Assembly: GCA_937858235.1 (NCBI GenBank)
Contig: CALLZZ010000281.1
Coordinates: 1 to 29,993, forward strand
Direction of reading: 5' to 3'
Length of the DNA stretch: 29,993 nt
Source: an uncultured Clostridia bacterium
GTDB taxonomy: Bacteria; Bacillota; Clostridia; Oscillospirales; Oscillospiraceae
Notes under the pieces: generated by a model
What the model saw: the letters and a program-made list of their open reading frames with translations, nothing else
What the model was told of the DNA's origin: nothing
Databases searched by the model: none
Program-made: the position numbers and the translations under genes
In this document: positions 1 to 7,962 of the stretch, in pieces
Layout: each line of letters starts with the position of its first letter
Position numbering within the stretch: position 1 is the first letter of the stretch

Positions 1-594
1 GTCCTGACCGGCTACGTCTCGGAATGTAACGCCGGTGGATTTTTCCACATACACTTTGGCGTTGGATTTGCCGACGCTGCCGATTCCCCCTCCCATTTTG
101 CTGCCTAGCATCCGGAAAATAAATACCATTGCCAGGATCATCAGAGCCATGGGCAGGATGTAGGAGAAGAGGAAGGAGGAGATTGCGCTGTCTGTTTTGG
201 CGTAGTAGTCTACGTCATGTTCATCCAGCAGCTGGGCCAGATTGGTGTAGTTAAGTGGGATGGTGCAGAGGGTGGGCATGGCGGCAGTTTTGGGGTTCAC
301 TTTTTTGTCATCTGCGTAGTATTTTGCCAGCCAGCCCTGTTCGGCGCTTTCTTTCAGCGTCAATGTATACTTGCTGTTCTCCATTTTGACTTCTTCTACC
401 TTGTCTTCTTTGACCAGGGAGATGAACTCACTGAATTTCACCTCTACGGTGTCCGCAGAGGAGGCAAAGGAGAAAAAGTAGTTGAGTAAAACGGTGATGA
501 TCAGAGCCCAGACCACCAGGGAAACAATTCCCATGATATTGGGAGAACCCTTTTTGCCATTGTTTTTATTGCCCTTTTTGTTGTTCAATTTCAA
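1..594 (-). CDS. ftsH: ATP-dependent zinc metalloprotease FtsH, N-terminal part (cut by window edge)
   Basis: FtsH is a membrane-anchored AAA+ protease that degrades membrane and short-lived cytosolic proteins. Only the first 198 codons lie in the window. Translating the minus strand gives a Lys/Asn-rich cytosolic tip, a first membrane helix (about residues 21-43), an extracytoplasmic domain, a second helix (about 138-161), a Gly-rich linker, and then the start of the AAA domain with the hallmark VTFRDVAGQD at the window edge. The start is a TTG at 594-592, chosen because AGAAGG lies 7 nt upstream and no ATG in frame precedes the membrane helix. The Walker, SRH and HEXXH zinc motifs would lie beyond the edge. 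It is divergent from rlmB. The identification rests on topology plus the DVAGQD signature. Confidence 0.9.
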   Translation of the reverse strand, partial: MKLNNKKGNKNNGKKGSPNIMGIVSLVVWALIITVLLNYFFSFASSADTVEVKFSEFISLVKEDKVEEVKMENSKYTLTLKESAEQGWLAKYYADDKKVNPKTAAMPTLCTIPLNYTNLAQLLDEHDVDYYAKTDSAISSFLFSYILPMALMILAMVFIFRMLGSKMGGGIGSVGKSNAKVYVEKSTGVTFRDVAGQD

Positions 595-636
595 GGCGAA
601 ACCTTCTTCCGGAGGATAAATCCAAACTTTGATAGT

Positions 637-665
637 AATATAACATACGGGTCAGATAAATACAA
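637..665 (-). promoter_or_regulatory. Sigma-A-type promoter for ftsH
   Basis: Read on the minus strand, TTGTAT (665-660) and TATATT (642-637) are separated by exactly 17 nt. The -10 ends about 40 nt before the TTG start of ftsH. The call is from sequence match only. Confidence 0.5.
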
Positions 666-738
666 GAAACCGTAAATGAATATTTTGTAAAAAAGAAGTG
701 GGAAAGGGGGGGAATTATGCTTTTTCTGTGTCTCTTTT

Positions 739-749
739 TGTGGTATAAT
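739..749 (+). promoter_or_regulatory. Extended -10 promoter for rlmB operon
   Basis: TATAAT at 744-749 is preceded by TGTGG, giving the extended -10 TGG-TATAAT. No good -35 hexamer lies 16-18 nt upstream, where the DNA is T-rich, so the extension may compensate. The predicted leader to the rlmB start at 850 is about 95 nt. The same TGG extension recurs before other genes in the window. Confidence 0.5.
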
Positions 750-849
750 CAATGAAATATGTGTATCGGCAGGTGGCCTGAGGATCAGGTGCGCTGGCCA
801 GATTGTGTAGCCCCCAATGGGGAAAAAGTGAAAAGCGAGTTGAACAGGA

Positions 850-1644
850 ATGATGAAAGAAAATCGAAAAGGACCGCCTCGTGGGAACGAGGAAGCAGAT
901 GGCGTCATTGAGGGACGCAACGCAGTGATCGAAGCCCTGCGGGCAGGCACTGCTATTGATAAAGTTTACCTGGCTAAGGGAGAAACGGATGCGACGCTGG
1001 GTCACATTGCCGCCACGGCTCGAGGCAAAGGGATTGTAGTAGTCGACGTGGATCGGCGGAAGCTGGATTTCATGTCCCGTACCCATGCCCATCAGGGTGT
1101 GATCGCAATGGCGGCAGTGCGAGAGTACGCCTCCATTGAGGACATTTTTGCCCGGGCGGAAGCCAAAGGGGAAGCGCCGCTGCTGGTGATCTGTGACGAA
1201 ATATCCGATCCCCATAACCTGGGTGCGGTGATCCGGACAGCGGAGTGTGCCGGGGTTCACGGAGTTGTGATCCCCAAGCGCCGCAGCGCAGGGTTAACGG
1301 CGGTGGTGGCAAAAACCTCAGCCGGAGCAGTGTCCTACCTGCCGGTAGCGCGGGTGCCGAACCTAACTGCCCTGATGAAGGATCTTAAAAAGCGCGGCGT
1401 ATGGATTTTCGGTGCGGCGATGAATGGTAGTACGGAATTGTATGATGCGGACCTGAAGGGACCGGCAGCCATTGTGATTGGCAGCGAGGGGAGCGGTATG
1501 AGCCGTTTGGTGGCGGAAACCTGTGATTTCACTGTCAGTATCCCCATGAAAGGGAAAATCAATTCCCTGAATGCATCTGCGGCAGCAGCGATTCTGCTCT
1601 ACGAAGCAGTACGGCAGCGACAGCAGGCAGCAAGCAAAACCTGA
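850..1644 (+). CDS. rlmB: 23S rRNA 2'-O-ribose methyltransferase RlmB (TrmH/SpoU family)
   Basis: This is a SpoU-class (SPOUT fold) RNA methyltransferase that transfers a methyl group from S-adenosylmethionine to the 2'-OH of a 23S rRNA guanosine (G2251 in E. coli numbering). The 264-residue protein has the N-terminal substrate-binding domain (GRNAVIEAL, then a conserved HQGVIAM) and the three SpoU motifs: DEISDPHNLGAVIRTAE with its catalytic Asn and Arg, VIGSEGSGMS, and IPMKGKINSLNASAAAAI, which form the knotted cofactor site. Length is normal for the family. ATGs at 850 and 853 are both possible. The AGGA just upstream is close to both, so the start is only moderately certain. The next gene begins 19 nt after the stop, which implies one operon. 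Some Clostridia RlmB-like proteins may modify other rRNA sites, so the exact target is inferred. Confidence 0.92.
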   Translation: MMKENRKGPPRGNEEADGVIEGRNAVIEALRAGTAIDKVYLAKGETDATLGHIAATARGKGIVVVDVDRRKLDFMSRTHAHQGVIAMAAVREYASIEDIFARAEAKGEAPLLVICDEISDPHNLGAVIRTAECAGVHGVVIPKRRSAGLTAVVAKTSAGAVSYLPVARVPNLTALMKDLKKRGVWIFGAAMNGSTELYDADLKGPAAIVIGSEGSGMSRLVAETCDFTVSIPMKGKINSLNASAAAAILLYEAVRQRQQAASKT

Positions 1645-1663
1645 TGCCCGGGTGAGGAGACCA

Positions 1664-4099
1664 ATGAAGGACGAAAACAAAAGAAAACAAGAAGCCGTAG
1701 CACCAGAGGAGGAAGTGCCTCAGGAGCAGGTGGAGAATATGGAAGCACCGGAAGCGGAAGAAGGAGCGGAATTTGATCTGGAAGAGATTCTGGAGGAATA
1801 CGCAGGACAGATAGAAGCAGAAGCAGAGGACGCTGAGGAAACAGGGGACGCCACACTCGAAGAGGCGGAGGCTGCCGAAGAGCTGCCGGAAGAATCGGAG
1901 ATGGCAGAGGACGAGGTGGAAGAAGAAACGTCTGAGGAGAATACTCCGTCTGAAGAAGAGCAGCCGACGGAACCGGTGGGCGAAGAGCCGGAAGATACAG
2001 CACGATTCATTCAGGAGCAGGTAAGTTCTGCCCTGGGGGATTCCTACAGCGAGGAAACGCTGCGGGAGCAGGAAAAGCGAGCGGCTCAGATGCGGAAGAT
2101 CCGGGAACGGAAGGCGGCAAAGGAAGCGAAGATAGAGCGGCGGGAGCAGCGAATCAGTAGGCTGCAAAAACTGATGCACAGTCGAAAGGTGCGAAAAGAA
2201 GCGGCAGATTGGGAGCAAAAAACGAACAATGTGATCCAAATGCCAGTATCTAAACTGAAACCGCTGCGGGATACCATTAACAATCTAAACGAAAAGGCTC
2301 TGAACTATGCCGATGAGATGTATGCGGTATCGGAAACTCCGGGGTTGGAGACGGGACTGGAGGAGAACGAGATCCCGAGAACTCAGGTGGAAAAGCCGCC
2401 CAAGAAGAAAAAGGCGCGGGTGGAACGGAAGCCTCGGCGGATCTACAAGCCGGAACCGGATATTCCCCCGGCGGAGCTGGCTAAACGATACAGCAAGGGT
2501 CTGAAAGATATGCGTATGCGGATCAAGTGTCTAATAGGTCTGTGCGCGGTAATGTTCTATATCACCTTCGCAGCAGACAGTCCGCTGCCCTTGCCCGCAG
2601 TGCTGGAAGATCAGCCACGGATGGTGGCAGGGGTTCTGCTCTGGTGCCTGGGGGCAGTCTGCCTTCTGGGGTTGGATGCCCTGTGGATGGGGTTGACTGC
2701 GCCCAAGCGGAAACGGGTGGGGACCCACACCATTATGTCCTTGTGCGTAGTCGTTACCCTGTTGGCCGGACTCTGGTTCTGTCTGATTGGACGAAAAGGT
2801 GGTCTGCCGCTGGCGGCTCCGGCTGCGCTCTCGCTCCTGGGAACCCTGTGGGGGCTTTATGACCGGAAGAGCGGATTGGTGAAAACCTGTGCCACAGCCA
2901 GCCTCTCCACAGAGCCTTACCGCGTGACCTTGGATCGGGACAGGTGGAAGGGGCACAGCGCCTTCTGTAAAGAGCAGGGCACAACGGAACAGTTTGGCAG
3001 TCAGATCCAAAGTCCTGACGGAGCCATTCGAATCTATCGGCTCTTTGTACCGTTAATTTTGATTGCTGTGGTACTGTTTGCTCTGATTTCCTCCTTTGGA
3101 CGGATGCACCCAGAGCGTTTTTTGTGGTGCCTATCGGTCATTCTAACGGCGGCAACACCGTTATCCGGTATGTTGACCTACAGCCAGCCCTTCCTACGCC
3201 TGACCCAGCGGCTGAACAATTCAGTAGCCATAGCCGGGTGGGACGGCGTCCTGTCTATGGAAGGGGGAGAAGCGTACATTTTGATCCATGACAATGATTT
3301 GTTTCCAGTGGGCAGCGTCAAATCCCAGGGGATTAAAACCTTCCAGGGTGTTGCTATGGAGCGGGTCACCAGTTGCGCAGCCTCTATGATCCGGATCTCC
3401 GGCAGCGGTCTGACCAAACTGTTTAGCGATTTGGTGCAGGTTCAGGGAGGATTTTTCCGGCGAGTAGACGCCATGAGCTATCATGAAGCAGGCGGCCTGG
3501 TGGCAACCATTCGCGGCGATCAGGTGATGATCGGCACTGCTGGATTTATGACGGTGATGCACATCCCACTGAAGCAGGGTGAATACGTCAAAGAGGCCAT
3601 TTTCTGTGCCATCAACGGAAACTTACAGGGTATTTTTGCCCTGAAGTATGACCAGTCCCGGAACGTCCGCCCGGCACTTCAAGCGCTAATTCAGGCGGGA
3701 GTAAAGCCGGTGCTGTCGACCCGTGACTTCAATATTACACCGGCAATGCTCCACCGGCGGTTCAAATTGCCGGTAAATAAGATGGAATATCCCAATGTGC
3801 GGCGGCGCCACGAGTTGTCTGAGCCGGGTCAGACCCACAATCGAGTTCTGGGAGCGCTGGTGCGCCGGGACGGATTGGGACCCTATACCGATGCCATTGT
3901 CGGCGCACGGCGACTCCATCAGGTGGTGCGTTGGAACACCGTTCTGGCGCTGATTGCCTCGGGAGTAGGAGCAATTTTGACCTTCTATCTGACCTTTATT
4001 GCGGCGTATCTCTCTTTGAGTGCCTTTAACATGATGCTGTTTCTGCTGCTCTGGCTGGTGCCGAACCTGTTGATTTCAGCGGTGGTAGACAAATTCTAA
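1664..4099 (+). CDS. Large membrane protein: Glu-rich tail plus degenerate (pseudo-) P-type ATPase core
   Basis: This is an 811-residue protein of unknown function. The start is ATG 1664, with GAGGAG 4 nt upstream. Residues 1-170 are extremely Glu-rich, about 170-220 form a basic, probably coiled-coil stretch, and about 250-285 are Lys/Arg/Pro-rich. Eight hydrophobic segments follow near residues 289, 320, 357, 381, 460, 486, 759 and 789: the 4 + 2 + 2 arrangement of a P1B-type metal ATPase. Order and spacing of the family landmarks are kept but their chemistry is lost. ATP-L in segment 6 replaces the CPx/TPC region and is followed by AIAGWDGVLSM (compare the family's G-I-L-I-K-G-G-E). IHDNDLFPVG sits where DKTGTLT should be (D543 retained). 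TRD (686-688) replaces TGD, and RRDGLG (734-739) replaces GDGIND. The actuator loop is only about 60 residues. I infer a catalytically dead ATPase homologue used as a scaffold or sensor. The domain reading is by eye; function is unknown. It is co-transcribed with rlmB and followed by a strong terminator. Confidence 0.75.
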   Translation: MKDENKRKQEAVAPEEEVPQEQVENMEAPEAEEGAEFDLEEILEEYAGQIEAEAEDAEETGDATLEEAEAAEELPEESEMAEDEVEEETSEENTPSEEEQPTEPVGEEPEDTARFIQEQVSSALGDSYSEETLREQEKRAAQMRKIRERKAAKEAKIERREQRISRLQKLMHSRKVRKEAADWEQKTNNVIQMPVSKLKPLRDTINNLNEKALNYADEMYAVSETPGLETGLEENEIPRTQVEKPPKKKKARVERKPRRIYKPEPDIPPAELAKRYSKGLKDMRMRIKCLIGLCAVMFYITFAADSPLPLPAVLEDQPRMVAGVLLWCLGAVCLLGLDALWMGLTAPKRKRVGTHTIMSLCVVVTLLAGLWFCLIGRKGGLPLAAPAALSLLGTLWGLYDRKSGLVKTCATASLSTEPYRVTLDRDRWKGHSAFCKEQGTTEQFGSQIQSPDGAIRIYRLFVPLILIAVVLFALISSFGRMHPERFLWCLSVILTAATPLSGMLTYSQPFLRLTQRLNNSVAIAGWDGVLSMEGGEAYILIHDNDLFPVGSVKSQGIKTFQGVAMERVTSCAASMIRISGSGLTKLFSDLVQVQGGFFRRVDAMSYHEAGGLVATIRGDQVMIGTAGFMTVMHIPLKQGEYVKEAIFCAINGNLQGIFALKYDQSRNVRPALQALIQAGVKPVLSTRDFNITPAMLHRRFKLPVNKMEYPNVRRRHELSEPGQTHNRVLGALVRRDGLGPYTDAIVGARRLHQVVRWNTVLALIASGVGAILTFYLTFIAAYLSLSAFNMMLFLLLWLVPNLLISAVVDKF

Positions 4100-4116
4100 C
4101 AAGGAAGCAAAGTAAA

Positions 4117-4151
4117 ACGGGAGAGCCATGTCAAAAACGTGGCTCTCCCGT
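4117..4151. terminator. Bidirectional intrinsic terminator between convergent genes
   Basis: A perfect 12-bp stem (ACGGGAGAGCCA, 4117-4128, with its complement at 4140-4151) encloses an 11-nt loop. The minus-strand side is followed by TTTTACTTT, so it most clearly ends the SDR gene at 4171. It also lies 18 nt after the pseudo-ATPase stop. Confidence 0.8.
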
Positions 4152-4170
4152 TCCGGTACTGTGTAATAGT

Positions 4171-4899
4171 TTAAATGACAAGTCCGCCGTTTGGGGAAAG
4201 CACCTGACCGGTGAGAAAGGCGGCGGCGGGGGAGGCCAGGAAGAAAATGGTTTCTGCAATGTCAGCAGGCTGTCCTAACCGTCCCAGAGGAGTTTCTTCT
4301 GCCAGCATAGCCCGAGCCTCGGGAGGCGCTTGTTGCATCATATCGGTGTCGATGCCCCCAGGTGCCACACAGTTGACGGTGATCCCGGAGGGGGCGACCT
4401 CCTTTGCCAGCGCCTTGGAGAAGGCGATGACAGCGCCCTTTGCGGCGGAGTAGGCTACCTCACAGGCACCGCCTACCTGCCCCCACATAGAGGCAACGGT
4501 AATAATCCGTCCGGTGTGAGGGCGGAGCATGTGGGGGAGTACAGCGCGAGCGGTATAAAAAACACCGCTGGTATCCACGGAAAGGAGTCGGTTCCACTGG
4601 TCATCCGTGACATCCTGAAGGAGCATCCCGGGGAGACAAATCCCGGCGTTGCACACCAGAACGTCCAAGTGACCGAAGCGTTGGAGTGCCGAATCCACCA
4701 TGGCGTTGACCTGGGTGGGATCCGCAACATCAGCGCAGATGGGAAAGGCGTTGTCGCCCAGTTCTGCGCAGAGCGCATCGGCGGCATCCCGGGACTGGAA
4801 ATAGTTGACGGCGATGTGGTAGCCTTCGGCGGCGAACCGACGGGCGGTTGCGGCACCGATGCCGCGGCTGGCGCCGGTAATCAAGACAGTTTGAGACAT
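4171..4899 (-). CDS. ymfI: SDR-family reductase, probably elongation factor P 5-aminopentanone reductase (YmfI-like)
   Basis: This is a 242-residue classical short-chain dehydrogenase/reductase. It has the nucleotide-binding TGASRGIG (residues 8-15), the structural CNAG, and a Ser...YSAAK catalytic triad. The segment reads SMWGQVGGACEVAYSAAKGA and then APGGIDTDM. To my recollection this WG..G...EV.YS..KGA pattern is typical of Bacillus YmfI, which reduces the 5-aminopentanone modification of EF-P, whereas fatty-acid FabG proteins usually have G..GN.GQ.NY. FabG-like 3-oxoacyl-ACP reductase is the alternative. The start at 4899 is chosen over an upstream in-frame ATG because GAGGAG lies 9 nt before it and the family begins at this point. 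The gene is monocistronic, with its own promoter and terminator. No EF-P gene is in the window. Confidence 0.75.
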   Translation of the reverse strand: MSQTVLITGASRGIGAATARRFAAEGYHIAVNYFQSRDAADALCAELGDNAFPICADVADPTQVNAMVDSALQRFGHLDVLVCNAGICLPGMLLQDVTDDQWNRLLSVDTSGVFYTARAVLPHMLRPHTGRIITVASMWGQVGGACEVAYSAAKGAVIAFSKALAKEVAPSGITVNCVAPGGIDTDMMQQAPPEARAMLAEETPLGRLGQPADIAETIFFLASPAAAFLTGQVLSPNGGLVI

Positions 4900-4935
4900 A
4901 AAAGAACACTCCTCGCGGATGAAATCAATGGTAAC

Positions 4936-4965
4936 AGTGTACCACAGCCAGGAAGTCGGAGGCAA
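4936..4965 (-). promoter_or_regulatory. Promoter for the YmfI-like reductase
   Basis: On the minus strand, TTGCCT (4965-4960) and TACACT (4941-4936) are 18 nt apart, and the -10 is preceded by TGTGG (extended -10). The -10 ends 36 nt before the ATG. Confidence 0.5.
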
Positions 4966-4986
4966 GTGGGTGAAAGGAGCAGAAAC

Positions 4987-5766
4987 ATGGGAAAACAGCG
5001 ATACGATGTAATTTTATTTGACGCGGATCGAACCTTGTTCGATTTTAACCGTTCCCAGCGAGAGGCTTTGCAGGAGGTATACCAGACCCACCGGATTCCG
5101 GTGACCGAGGAAATGATCAAGCTGTATGTGCGAATCAACGACATGCTCTGGGCCAGATTCGACCGAGGGGAGATCACCACGGAAGAATTGGTTCGAGTCC
5201 GGTTTGGTCTGTTTCTGGAGGAAGCGAACGTGCAGGGGCGGGATCCGGTGGCCATGAACCAACAGTATCTGGAATCCTTGGGCAGCCACAGCTATCTGCT
5301 GGAGGGGGCGGAGGAACTGTGCCGCGGGCTCGCGTCCAGCTGTAAACAGTACATTGTGACCAATGGCATCACCATTGCTCAGGTAGGGCGGCTGAACCAG
5401 TCTCCCATCCGACCCTACATTGAGAAAATGTATATCTCCGGTGAACTGGGCATTCGGAAGCCAGAGGCGGGGTTTTTCCGGATCGTTTATGAGGATCTGC
5501 ACATGACGCCCCAGCAGTGGGAGCGGACGGTAATCGTAGGAGACGGACTGGGATCGGACATACTGGGGGGGCGGAACGCCAACTTGGATACCATTTGGTA
5601 CAATCCGGGAAAGAAGGAGAATAAAACGGAAGTGATCCCCACCTGGGAGGCGGAAGATTTTGCCGAAATTCGTGCCATCATTTTGGGGGAAAGCCGGGAG
5701 GAAAAGGGTGGAACAAAAACCAGGGATTCCAGGAGCGTGTTTTCGGAAGAATTGACGAAAGAATGA
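4987..5766 (+). CDS. HAD-family hydrolase, YjjG/YfnB-type noncanonical pyrimidine nucleotidase
   Basis: This is a 259-residue haloacid-dehalogenase phosphatase. Motif I is FDADRTLFDF with the nucleophile and acid/base aspartates (DxD). Motif II is VTNGIT, motif III is the Lys of GIRKPEAGFF, and motif IV is VGDGLGSDILGG. The DADxTLFDF start and the GDxxxSDILGGxNA ending are characteristic of YjjG, a 5'-nucleotidase that removes phosphate from noncanonical pyrimidine nucleotides and dUMP/dTMP; the substrate here is inferred. The start ATG 4987 follows AAAGGAG. After the last conserved segment there is a polar, charged tail of about 40 residues with no recognised fold. It lies divergent to the YmfI-like gene. 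Its role fits the cytidine deaminase, DeoC and uridine phosphorylase genes elsewhere in the window. Confidence 0.82.
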   Translation: MGKQRYDVILFDADRTLFDFNRSQREALQEVYQTHRIPVTEEMIKLYVRINDMLWARFDRGEITTEELVRVRFGLFLEEANVQGRDPVAMNQQYLESLGSHSYLLEGAEELCRGLASSCKQYIVTNGITIAQVGRLNQSPIRPYIEKMYISGELGIRKPEAGFFRIVYEDLHMTPQQWERTVIVGDGLGSDILGGRNANLDTIWYNPGKKENKTEVIPTWEAEDFAEIRAIILGESREEKGGTKTRDSRSVFSEELTKE

Positions 5767-5776
5767 GAAAACGCCA

Positions 5777-5805
5777 TTGTCAACTGGTTGAAATTGCAGT
5801 ATAAT
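5777..5805 (+). promoter_or_regulatory. Strong sigma-A promoter for the EF-G-like gene
   Basis: TTGTCA (5777-5782) and TATAAT (5800-5805) have exactly 17 nt between them. The leader to the ATG at 5886 is about 75 nt and ends in AAGGAGAG. This is one of the best promoter matches in the window. Confidence 0.8.
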
Positions 5806-5885
5806 AACAAAAAGGTAATGCGTATAACTAGGCAAACCAAAAAATTGTCTGAGATGCTAAAAACAGGTTAAGGAGAGAACGTAAC

Positions 5886-7943
5886 ATGAGCTATTCCGCG
5901 CAGAATATTCGTAACATCTGCCTACTGGGTCACTCCGGAGTGGGCAAAACCATGCTTGTTGAAAGTATGCTGAATCTGACTGGTGCCACTGACCGCCTGG
6001 GCAAGACAGCTGACGGCAACACGGTCTGCGACTACGACGCAGAAGAGATCAAGCGCCAGATTTCCATTTCCACCGCCCTGGCTCCCGTGGAGTTTAAGGG
6101 CTGCAAGATCAACGTTCTGGATACTCCGGGTAACTTCGACTTTAATGGCGACGTTCTGGCAGCCCTTCAGGTTGCAGACGCAGCGGTTATCGTTCTCCCC
6201 GCTAAGGGTGACATTTCTGTCGGTGCGGAACGGGTCTATAAGGAGATCAAGGCACGGAACCTGCCCTGCCTGATCTATGTTTCCAAGACCGATGAAGACA
6301 ATGGCGACTTTAATGCTGTGGTGGAAAAGCTGAAGGAAAAGTTCGGAACCTCCGTTACTCCCCTGGTCATTCCTAAGTTCGAAGGTGAAAAAGTGGTCGG
6401 TGTTATTGATGTTGCGGCCAAGAAGGCTTATAGCATGAACAAGGGCAAGACCGTAGCAGAAGACGTGCCCGCAGACGCTGCCGATCAGGTGGAAGAATCC
6501 TTCGCAGCCCTGATGGAAAACGTGGCCGAAACCAGTGAAGAGCTGATGGAAAAGTTCTTTGACGGTGAGGAATTCACCGCAGAAGAAATTGCCAGCGGCC
6601 TCCGCGCAGGCGTCAAGGACGGTGCGCTGATCCCCGTATTCTGCGGCAGTGCATTCTCCGGTCTGGGTACGGAAGCATTTATGAATGGCGTCATCAACCT
6701 GGTTCCCGATCCCACTCAGGGTATTCCCGCTGCTGGCGTAGACGCGGATGGTGAGGCGCTGGAAGTGGCAGTGGCTGATGGTGATCCCGTTGCCTTCGTC
6801 TTTAAGACGGTTTCTGACCAGTACGGCAAATACTCCTACATCAAGGTTTTGGCGGGTCCCTTTGCCGGTGACGCAACTGTGTTCAATGGCCGCACCGGCG
6901 ACAGTGAAAAGCTGGGTCGCCTGTACATGATGCGGGGAAAGAAGGCTACCGAAGTCAAGAGCCTGGTTACCGGCGATATCGGTGCCATTGCAAAGATGGA
7001 TAAGGTGAAGACCAACGATACCCTCAGTGCCAAGAGCGTTGTTATGAACCCTATTCCCTTTGTAGAACCGGTTTACTCCAAGGCAATCTCTCCCAAGACC
7101 CGTGGACAGGAAGATAAAATTGGTATCGGACTGAACCGTCTGAACGAAGAAGATCCCTCCTTCTCCATCACCAACAACGCCGAGACGCACCAGATGGTAG
7201 TAGCTGGCGTAGGCGACATCCAGATTGATGTGCTGGTGTCCAAGCTGAAGAGCCGTTTCAGCGTAGAAGCTGTTCTGGATACCCCCCGTGTACCCTATCG
7301 TGAAAAGATCCGCAAGAGCATTTCCAAGCAGGGTAAGTTTAAGAAGCAGACCGGCGGCAGCGGCCAGTACGGTGACGTCTGGATCCGGTTCGAGCCCTGT
7401 GACGAAGAAGAAATGGTATTTGCAGAGGAAGTCTTCGGCGGCAGCGTGCCCCGCAACTACTTCCCGGCTGTTGAAAAGGGCCTGCGTGAAGCTTGTGTCC
7501 ACGGCGTCCTGGCTGGTTACCCTGTGGTAAACCTAAAGGCTGTCCTGTATGATGGCTCCTATCACCCGGTTGACTCCTCTGAAATCGCCTTTAAGACTGC
7601 TGCGCAGTTGGCTTACAAGGCCGCTCTGCCCGAAGCCAGCCCCGTTCTGATGGAACCGGTAGGCGAGCTGAAGGTCACTGTGCCCGATAACTACATGGGC
7701 GATGTTATGGGTGACCTGAATAAGCGCCGTGGTCGTGTTATGGGCATGGATCCCACGAAGGACGGCGATCAGATTATTACCGCAGAAGTTCCGATGGCTG
7801 AAATGACCAGTTACGCGATTCAACTGCGGGCGATGACCCAGAGCCGTGGTGCATTTACTTTCCACTTTGTCCGTTACGAGGATTGTCCTCCTGCTGCACA
7901 GCAGAAGGCCATTGACGAAGCAAAGGCACTTCAGGAAGGATAA
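5886..7943 (+). CDS. Elongation factor G-like translational GTPase (EF-G paralogue)
   Basis: This is a 685-residue protein with the full EF-G domain order: G domain, EF-Tu-like domain 2, domains III-V (GGSGQYGDVWIRFEP and the C-terminal RRGRVMGMD). GTP motifs are P-loop GHSGVGKT (15-22), switch I RQISI (57-61, where canonical EF-G has RGITI), G3 DTPGNFDF (79-86) and G4 SKTD (133-136, canonical NKMD). Canonical EF-G has DTPGHVDF, whose His positions the attacking water; here that residue is Asn83. This marks it as an EF-G-like paralogue rather than the housekeeping FusA. What such paralogues do is poorly settled. Codon choice is strikingly biased (mostly AAG for Lys, CGT/CGC for Arg), unlike neighbouring genes, and together with the strong promoter this suggests high expression. 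The gene stands alone between its promoter and terminator, not in the rpsL-rpsG-fusA-tuf cluster. Confidence 0.9.
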   Translation: MSYSAQNIRNICLLGHSGVGKTMLVESMLNLTGATDRLGKTADGNTVCDYDAEEIKRQISISTALAPVEFKGCKINVLDTPGNFDFNGDVLAALQVADAAVIVLPAKGDISVGAERVYKEIKARNLPCLIYVSKTDEDNGDFNAVVEKLKEKFGTSVTPLVIPKFEGEKVVGVIDVAAKKAYSMNKGKTVAEDVPADAADQVEESFAALMENVAETSEELMEKFFDGEEFTAEEIASGLRAGVKDGALIPVFCGSAFSGLGTEAFMNGVINLVPDPTQGIPAAGVDADGEALEVAVADGDPVAFVFKTVSDQYGKYSYIKVLAGPFAGDATVFNGRTGDSEKLGRLYMMRGKKATEVKSLVTGDIGAIAKMDKVKTNDTLSAKSVVMNPIPFVEPVYSKAISPKTRGQEDKIGIGLNRLNEEDPSFSITNNAETHQMVVAGVGDIQIDVLVSKLKSRFSVEAVLDTPRVPYREKIRKSISKQGKFKKQTGGSGQYGDVWIRFEPCDEEEMVFAEEVFGGSVPRNYFPAVEKGLREACVHGVLAGYPVVNLKAVLYDGSYHPVDSSEIAFKTAAQLAYKAALPEASPVLMEPVGELKVTVPDNYMGDVMGDLNKRRGRVMGMDPTKDGDQIITAEVPMAEMTSYAIQLRAMTQSRGAFTFHFVRYEDCPPAAQQKAIDEAKALQEG

Positions 7944-7962
7944 GCTTATTCCCATGAAACTC

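Noticed and set aside
217..489. 90-codon plus-strand frame at the left edge
   Set aside because: It is antisense to the ftsH N-terminus, which continues through it with the FtsH topology and the DVAGQD motif.
1571..1663. In-frame ATG upstream of the pseudo-ATPase start
   Set aside because: It lies inside rlmB in another frame and lacks a ribosome binding site; ATG 1664 has GAGGAG.
1664..2200. Acidic N-terminus of the pseudo-ATPase as a separate repeat element
   Set aside because: The Glu-rich segment is low-complexity coding sequence continuous in frame with the membrane part; no stop or start separates them.
4330..4986. Plus-strand upstream extension of the HAD-hydrolase frame
   Set aside because: It runs antisense through the YmfI-like gene; the HAD family begins at 4987, where a good ribosome binding site is found.
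5922..7502. A 526-codon open frame on the minus strand
   Set aside because: It is an exact shadow of the EF-G-like gene, caused by that gene's codon bias; it has no ribosome binding site and no recognisable domain.
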